From positions 620,001 to 684,000 of the forward strand of contig NZ_JAVTJJ010000002.1 of NCBI RefSeq assembly GCF_031843945.1: DNA of 64,000 nucleotides, in the 5' to 3' direction. Shown here piece by piece: positions 60,690-64,000 of this stretch. The DNA is from Paracidovorax sp031843945 (GTDB taxonomy: Bacteria > Pseudomonadota > Gammaproteobacteria > Burkholderiales > Burkholderiaceae_C). Every line of letters begins with the position of its first letter. The first letter of the stretch is position 1. The notes under the pieces are model-generated. The model was not told where the DNA came from. It saw only the letters and a program-made list of their open reading frames with translations, and searched no databases. Both the position numbers and the translations under genes were made by a program.

Positions 60690-61490
60690 TTACTGAACGA
60701 GCGGCGATGCCGCCTCGTCGAGTTCCACGCCCTGCACGTCGGCTTCGGCGGCCAGCACCTGGATGCACTGGCGCAGCGCGGTGATCCACGACTGCTGGCG
60801 CAGCGCATGCTGCACGGCGCCGCGCACCGATTCGTAGGGCAGATCAGCGCCGGGGTCGCGCTCCATCACCTCGACCACGTGCAGGCCGAAGCGGCTGTGC
60901 ACCAGGCGCGGCAGCACGCCGATCTCGGCATGGCCGAAGATCTCGCGCGCCATCTCGGGCGCGCACTCGTCGTTACGCGTCCAGCCCAGATCGCCGCCCT
61001 GCTCGCCGCTGGGGCAGTTGGAGAGCTTGCGCGCAGCGGCAGAAAAAGCGTCGACGCCAGGGCCGCTGGTGTCGTCATAGCAGCGCACGTCCAGCAGGCA
61101 GGCCTCTGCGCGCGAGCGCAGCGCAACCACGTCCACCCCGGGCGTGACCGCGAAGAGCACGTGCCGCATGCGCACGCGCTCGCCCTGGCGGTAACGCGCG
61201 GCATGGGCCGAGTGGTGGCGCCGGCAGGCCTCGTCGGTGGGCTCGGGCACCTGCAGGTGCTGCTCAAGCCAGCGTTCGATAGCGTCGCTGGCGGCTTCGC
61301 TGACGGCGCCGACCACGGGCGCGGGGTCGTCCTGGACCAGCAATCCGTCGCGCTGCGCGGCCTGGCGCAGCAACTCGGTGCAGGCGCGCTGGCGCACTTC
61401 TTCGGCAGCGAGCGTCTCGCCCGTGGCGAGCAGCGGCACGCCGTTCACGGAGGCCGCAACGGCAGCGGCCGTCAGGGTAATGGCATTCAT
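60690..61490 (-). CDS. Parvulin-type peptidyl-prolyl isomerase (NifM-like), nar-associated
   Basis: 266 residues. The N-terminal helical region resembles SurA/NifM chaperone domains. The rotamase (parvulin) core runs from about 120 to 215 (RVRMRHVLFAVTPGVDVVAL; GGDLGWTRNDECAPEMAREI; HSRFGLHVVEVMERDPG). No convincing signal peptide is seen, so it is probably cytosolic. It follows narI by 22 bp. In related denitrifiers a PPIase is commonly the fifth gene of narGHJI and may help fold or assemble the enzyme (family knowledge plus inference). Confidence 0.87.
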   Translation of the reverse strand: MNAITLTAAAVAASVNGVPLLATGETLAAEEVRQRACTELLRQAAQRDGLLVQDDPAPVVGAVSEAASDAIERWLEQHLQVPEPTDEACRRHHSAHAARYRQGERVRMRHVLFAVTPGVDVVALRSRAEACLLDVRCYDDTSGPGVDAFSAAARKLSNCPSGEQGGDLGWTRNDECAPEMAREIFGHAEIGVLPRLVHSRFGLHVVEVMERDPGADLPYESVRGAVQHALRQQSWITALRQCIQVLAAEADVQGVELDEAASPLVQ

Positions 61491-61512
61491 GGCATGGGCT
61501 CCTGCAAAACGT

Positions 61513-62292
61513 TCAGCGCCGGGCGCGGGGGTTGTCGATGGCGCCCTTCACCGTAGGCGAAGGCACGGCGCTGGGCTGGGCTGGCAGGTTCTGGCCGGCT
61601 GGCACGTTCAAGCGCCGCGAACGCACCACCTGGTGGGGGCGGAACAGATAGGTCACGGCGCCGAAGCCGCTCCACACGTGCACCAGCCGGCTGAACGGGA
61701 ACAGCAGGAAGATCGTCACGCCCAGCACGATGTGCACCTGGAAGGACCAGTGCAGCCCGGCCAGGGCGGTGGCGTCCACCGGCCGCAGGGTGACGATGCG
61801 CTGCGCCCAGTCGGCCAGCAGCAGCATGGCGCTGCCGTCGGTGTGCTGCAGCGACTGCGGCAGCGTGAGCAGTCCCAGCGACAACTGCACCCACAACACC
61901 AGCAGCACGGCAATGTCGGTGGGGTGGCTGGTGTAGCGAATGCGCGGGTCCGTGATGCGGCGGTACAGCAGCATCGACAGCCCCACGAAGCAGACGGCCC
62001 CTGCCACGCCGCCGGCGGACACCGCCAGCAGCTGCTTGGTCGACGCGCTCATGAAGATGCCGTAGACGCTGTGCGGCGTGAACAGGCCCACCATGTGCCC
62101 GAAGAACAGGAACAGCACGCCGAAATGAAACAGGTTGCTGCCCCAGCGCAGCAGGCCCGAACGCAGCATCTGCGATGAATCGCTCTTCCAGCTGTACTGG
62201 TTCTGGTCGAAGCGGATCAGGCTGCCGACTACGAAGACGGCAAAGCACACATAGGGGTACACCTGGAAGAGAAAACCGTGCAACGTGGTCAT
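61513..62292 (-). CDS. narI: Respiratory nitrate reductase gamma subunit (cytochrome b)
   Basis: 259 residues. Membrane di-heme subunit that takes electrons from quinol and passes them to NarH. Five transmembrane segments are readable. The heme ligands H56, H66, H187 and H205 fall at the same positions as in E. coli NarI (NLFHFGVLFLFFGHMVG; HWSFQVHIVLGV; SRLVHVWSG). ATG 62292 overlaps the narJ stop as ATGA. The ~30-residue C-terminal tail is an extension rich in Pro and Arg. Confidence 0.96.
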   Translation of the reverse strand: MTTLHGFLFQVYPYVCFAVFVVGSLIRFDQNQYSWKSDSSQMLRSGLLRWGSNLFHFGVLFLFFGHMVGLFTPHSVYGIFMSASTKQLLAVSAGGVAGAVCFVGLSMLLYRRITDPRIRYTSHPTDIAVLLVLWVQLSLGLLTLPQSLQHTDGSAMLLLADWAQRIVTLRPVDATALAGLHWSFQVHIVLGVTIFLLFPFSRLVHVWSGFGAVTYLFRPHQVVRSRRLNVPAGQNLPAQPSAVPSPTVKGAIDNPRARR

Positions 62293-63059
62293 GACGTCGC
62301 TCCTTGCGAAGGGTTCTTGGGCATGCGCACGATGCGCACGGGCTGGGGCTGTCCGGGGCTGGCCTGGCCCGCGGTGGAGCAGCCATCGAAGGCCATCGGT
62401 TCGGCCCAGCTCTCGTCGATGGGCGGCTCTGTGGCGATCGGCACTTGCTGGGCCTTGTGGCCTGCCAGGTCCAGCAGGGCGCCGAGCACGCAGGCATAGC
62501 CGCTGCCGCGCTCGCGCAGGGCGCCGAAGATGCCGTTGAGCAGGTGCGCGATCTCGCCCAGAAAGCCCCGCGCCTCGCGCTGCGGCTGGGTAGAGACGAA
62601 CTCCAGCACGGCCGGCAGGTAGTCGGGCAGCTCGTCTTCGCTGAGCAGCAGCCCGGCCTGGGCGTAGGTTTCGCCCAGATCGATCATGGCGGGGCCCCGG
62701 TCGCGCGAATCACCGTGAACATGCTCGAACAGGTGCAGCGACGTGGCCCGGCCCCGGTCGAACAATTCGACGTAGTCGGTCTCGACCTCCAGCGTGTCGC
62801 CCCGGCCCAGTTGGTGCACGAACGCCGCGATCTCCGCGCGGCGGGCGGTAGACAGCACGCCATCGGCGGCCAGCAGCGCGTCGATCTCGTAGAGATGGGC
62901 GCGCAGATCGGCGTCCGGGTAGCCGAGCAGGGCCGCCAGCACGCGCAGGGTGACGGCGCCGGGATGGCGCCCCGCCACCCGCTGCGTGGCCGGGATGTTG
63001 TGCGGAGCGGCCGCAGCCGAAGGGGCCGCGTGGGTAGCGGCATGGGTGGTTGCGTGCAT
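62289..63059 (-). CDS. narJ: Nitrate reductase molybdenum cofactor assembly chaperone
   Basis: 256 residues from ATG 63059, which has GGAGG eight bases upstream and lies 2 bp after the narH stop. Cytosolic TorD/NarJ-family chaperone required for cofactor insertion into NarG and for membrane docking. The core (RVLAALLGYPDADLRAHLYE; VETDYVELFDRGRATSLHLF; EHVHGDSRDRGPAM) is intact. An Ala/His/Thr-rich 30-residue N-terminal extension is unusual, and the C-terminal 40 residues are low in conservation. It overlaps narI by 4 bp. Confidence 0.95.
   Translation of the reverse strand: MHATTHAATHAAPSAAAAPHNIPATQRVAGRHPGAVTLRVLAALLGYPDADLRAHLYEIDALLAADGVLSTARRAEIAAFVHQLGRGDTLEVETDYVELFDRGRATSLHLFEHVHGDSRDRGPAMIDLGETYAQAGLLLSEDELPDYLPAVLEFVSTQPQREARGFLGEIAHLLNGIFGALRERGSGYACVLGALLDLAGHKAQQVPIATEPPIDESWAEPMAFDGCSTAGQASPGQPQPVRIVRMPKNPSQGATS
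62998..63059 (-). other. Low-complexity 5' segment of narJ
   Basis: The first ~20 codons of narJ encode alternating Ala, His and Thr (HATTHAATHAA) followed by Pro/Ala, built from short GCATGGGT/GTTGCGTG-like DNA repeats. It is not part of the NarJ fold and could have grown by slippage. Confidence 0.4.
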
Positions 63060-63061
63060 GG

Positions 63062-64000
63062 TCAAACCTCCGCCTTGATCGGGATGGTGCGTTTCTTGTC
63101 GACGCCGAACAGGCTCACGTCGCTCACCCCGTCGGAGCAGCCGTTGCCGAAGCTGAAGCCGCAGCCGCCGCGCACGTTGAAGGCGTTCTCAGCGTATTCG
63201 CGGTGCGTCGTCGGGATGACGAAGCGGTCTTCGTAATTGGCGATGGCCATCACGCGGTACATGTCCTCCACGTCGGCCTGGGTGATTCCCACCTGGTTCA
63301 GCACCGCCGTGTCTTCAAAGCCGTCCACGTGCTTGCCGCGCTGGTAGGCGCGCATGGCCAGCATGCGCTCGAGCGCGCGCACCACCGGCGCCGTGTCACC
63401 GGCCGTGAGCAGGTTGGCCAGGTACTTGACCGGAATGCGAAGCTGGTTGACGTCCGGGATCTGCCCGTTCACGCCCAGGTGACCTGCGTTGGCGGCCGAG
63501 CTGATGGGCGAGAGCGGCGGCACGTACCACACCATGGGCAGCGTGCGGTATTCGGGGTGCAGCGGCAGCGCCACCTTCCAGTCCACCGCCATCTTGTAGA
63601 CCGGGCTGTTGCGGGCGGCTTCCATCCAGTTGTCGGGAATGCCGTCGATGCGGGCCTGCTCGATCACGGCCGGGTCGTGCGGGTCCAGGAAGATGTCGAG
63701 CTGCGCCTGGTACAGGTCGCGGTCGCGCTCCACGCTGGCGGCTTCCTGGATGCGGTCGGCGTCGTACAGCAGCACGCCCAGGTAGCGGATGCGGCCCACG
63801 CAGGTTTCCGAGCACACCGTGGGCTGGCCCGACTCGATGCGCGGGTAGCAGAAGATGCACTTCTCGGCCTTGCCGCTCTTCCAGTTGTAGTAAATCTTCT
63901 TGTAGGGGCAGCCCGACACGCACATGCGCCAGCCGCGGCACTTGTCCTGGTCGATCAGCACGATGCCGTCTTCCTCGCGCTTGTAGATCGAGCCCGAGGG
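63062..64000 (-). CDS. narH: Respiratory nitrate reductase beta subunit, N-terminal part outside the window
   Basis: 313 codons are visible up to the stop at 63062; the full protein is about 510 residues, so the N-terminal portion is missing. Iron-sulfur electron-transfer subunit between NarI and NarG on the cytoplasmic side of the membrane. Cysteine clusters CRGWRMCVSGCPYKK and CIFCYPRIESGQPTVCSETC are present, and the Trp in the first is the hallmark of the 3Fe-4S cluster. GVLLYDADRIQEAAS and the end RTIPIKAEV are typical. narG should lie beyond 64000. Confidence 0.96.
   Translation of the reverse strand, partial: PSGSIYKREEDGIVLIDQDKCRGWRMCVSGCPYKKIYYNWKSGKAEKCIFCYPRIESGQPTVCSETCVGRIRYLGVLLYDADRIQEAASVERDRDLYQAQLDIFLDPHDPAVIEQARIDGIPDNWMEAARNSPVYKMAVDWKVALPLHPEYRTLPMVWYVPPLSPISSAANAGHLGVNGQIPDVNQLRIPVKYLANLLTAGDTAPVVRALERMLAMRAYQRGKHVDGFEDTAVLNQVGITQADVEDMYRVMAIANYEDRFVIPTTHREYAENAFNVRGGCGFSFGNGCSDGVSDVSLFGVDKKRTIPIKAEV

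Overview
The window looks like a chromosomal segment of a betaproteobacterium of the order Burkholderiales, most likely family Comamonadaceae. The evidence is high GC throughout, several families largely restricted to Betaproteobacteria (DUF1840, DUF3567, DUF3108, the PHA-granule-region protein), three orphan Bug/TctC-type binding proteins, and at least nine copies of a ~60-bp intergenic palindromic repeat of the kind I associate with this family. The 3' part of narGHJI plus a coenzyme-B12-dependent ribonucleotide reductase points to a facultative nitrate respirer. I see no rRNA, tRNA, CRISPR array, prophage, integrase or intact insertion sequence. Assignments rest on reading the sequence; no database search was possible.

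Layout. 1-12.2 kb: housekeeping and signalling genes (htpG cut by the window edge, aqpZ, an RsuA/RluF-type pseudouridine synthase, a GGDEF/EAL protein coupled to a cupredoxin-like protein, a chemoreceptor, a Crp/Fnr regulator, gspB-gspA). 12.4-21.2 kb: a co-directional uptake and activation cluster in which two acyl-CoA ligases bracket a complete five-component branched-chain-amino-acid-type ABC transporter. 21.4-31.3 kb: two Bug proteins, DUF1840, a 56-residue basic protein with its own terminator, tag, a lipoprotein aminopeptidase carrying an in-frame repeat copy, PHA-region protein, acyl-CoA-binding protein, a second chemoreceptor and an M20 hydrolase.

31.4-42.6 kb: an orphan binding protein divergent from a molybdopterin oxidoreductase, two Hsp20 genes, and a five-gene operon (pirin, isochorismatase-like, YtcJ-like amidohydrolase, DoxX-like, MFS exporter) divergent from a LysR gene, with a perfect 8-bp-arm inverted repeat between them. 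42.7-47.9 kb: a looser accessory stretch with a Gre-like factor, a small membrane protein, a decayed MocR regulator, a DJ-1/PfpI protein, yqhD, a 148-bp tandem repeat and a third Bug gene. 47.9-55.5 kb: GumN/TraB coupled to a fumarylacetoacetase-type hydrolase, divergent from IclR; DUF3108; DUF3567; an AlbA_2/ATPase gene with a 12-bp tandem repeat; an AbrB-type membrane protein.

55.6-64 kb: a minus-strand block read as narH-narJ-narI-PPIase-carbonic anhydrase-nrdJ-nitroreductase-small protein-hemerythrin. It couples nitrate respiration to oxygen-independent dNTP synthesis. The most notable observations are the repeat family entering coding sequence (aminopeptidase; the GumN stop codon), the extended nar block, the MocR remnant, the orphan terminator ahead of aqpZ, and the AlbA_2/ATPase gene with its variable-looking hinge.
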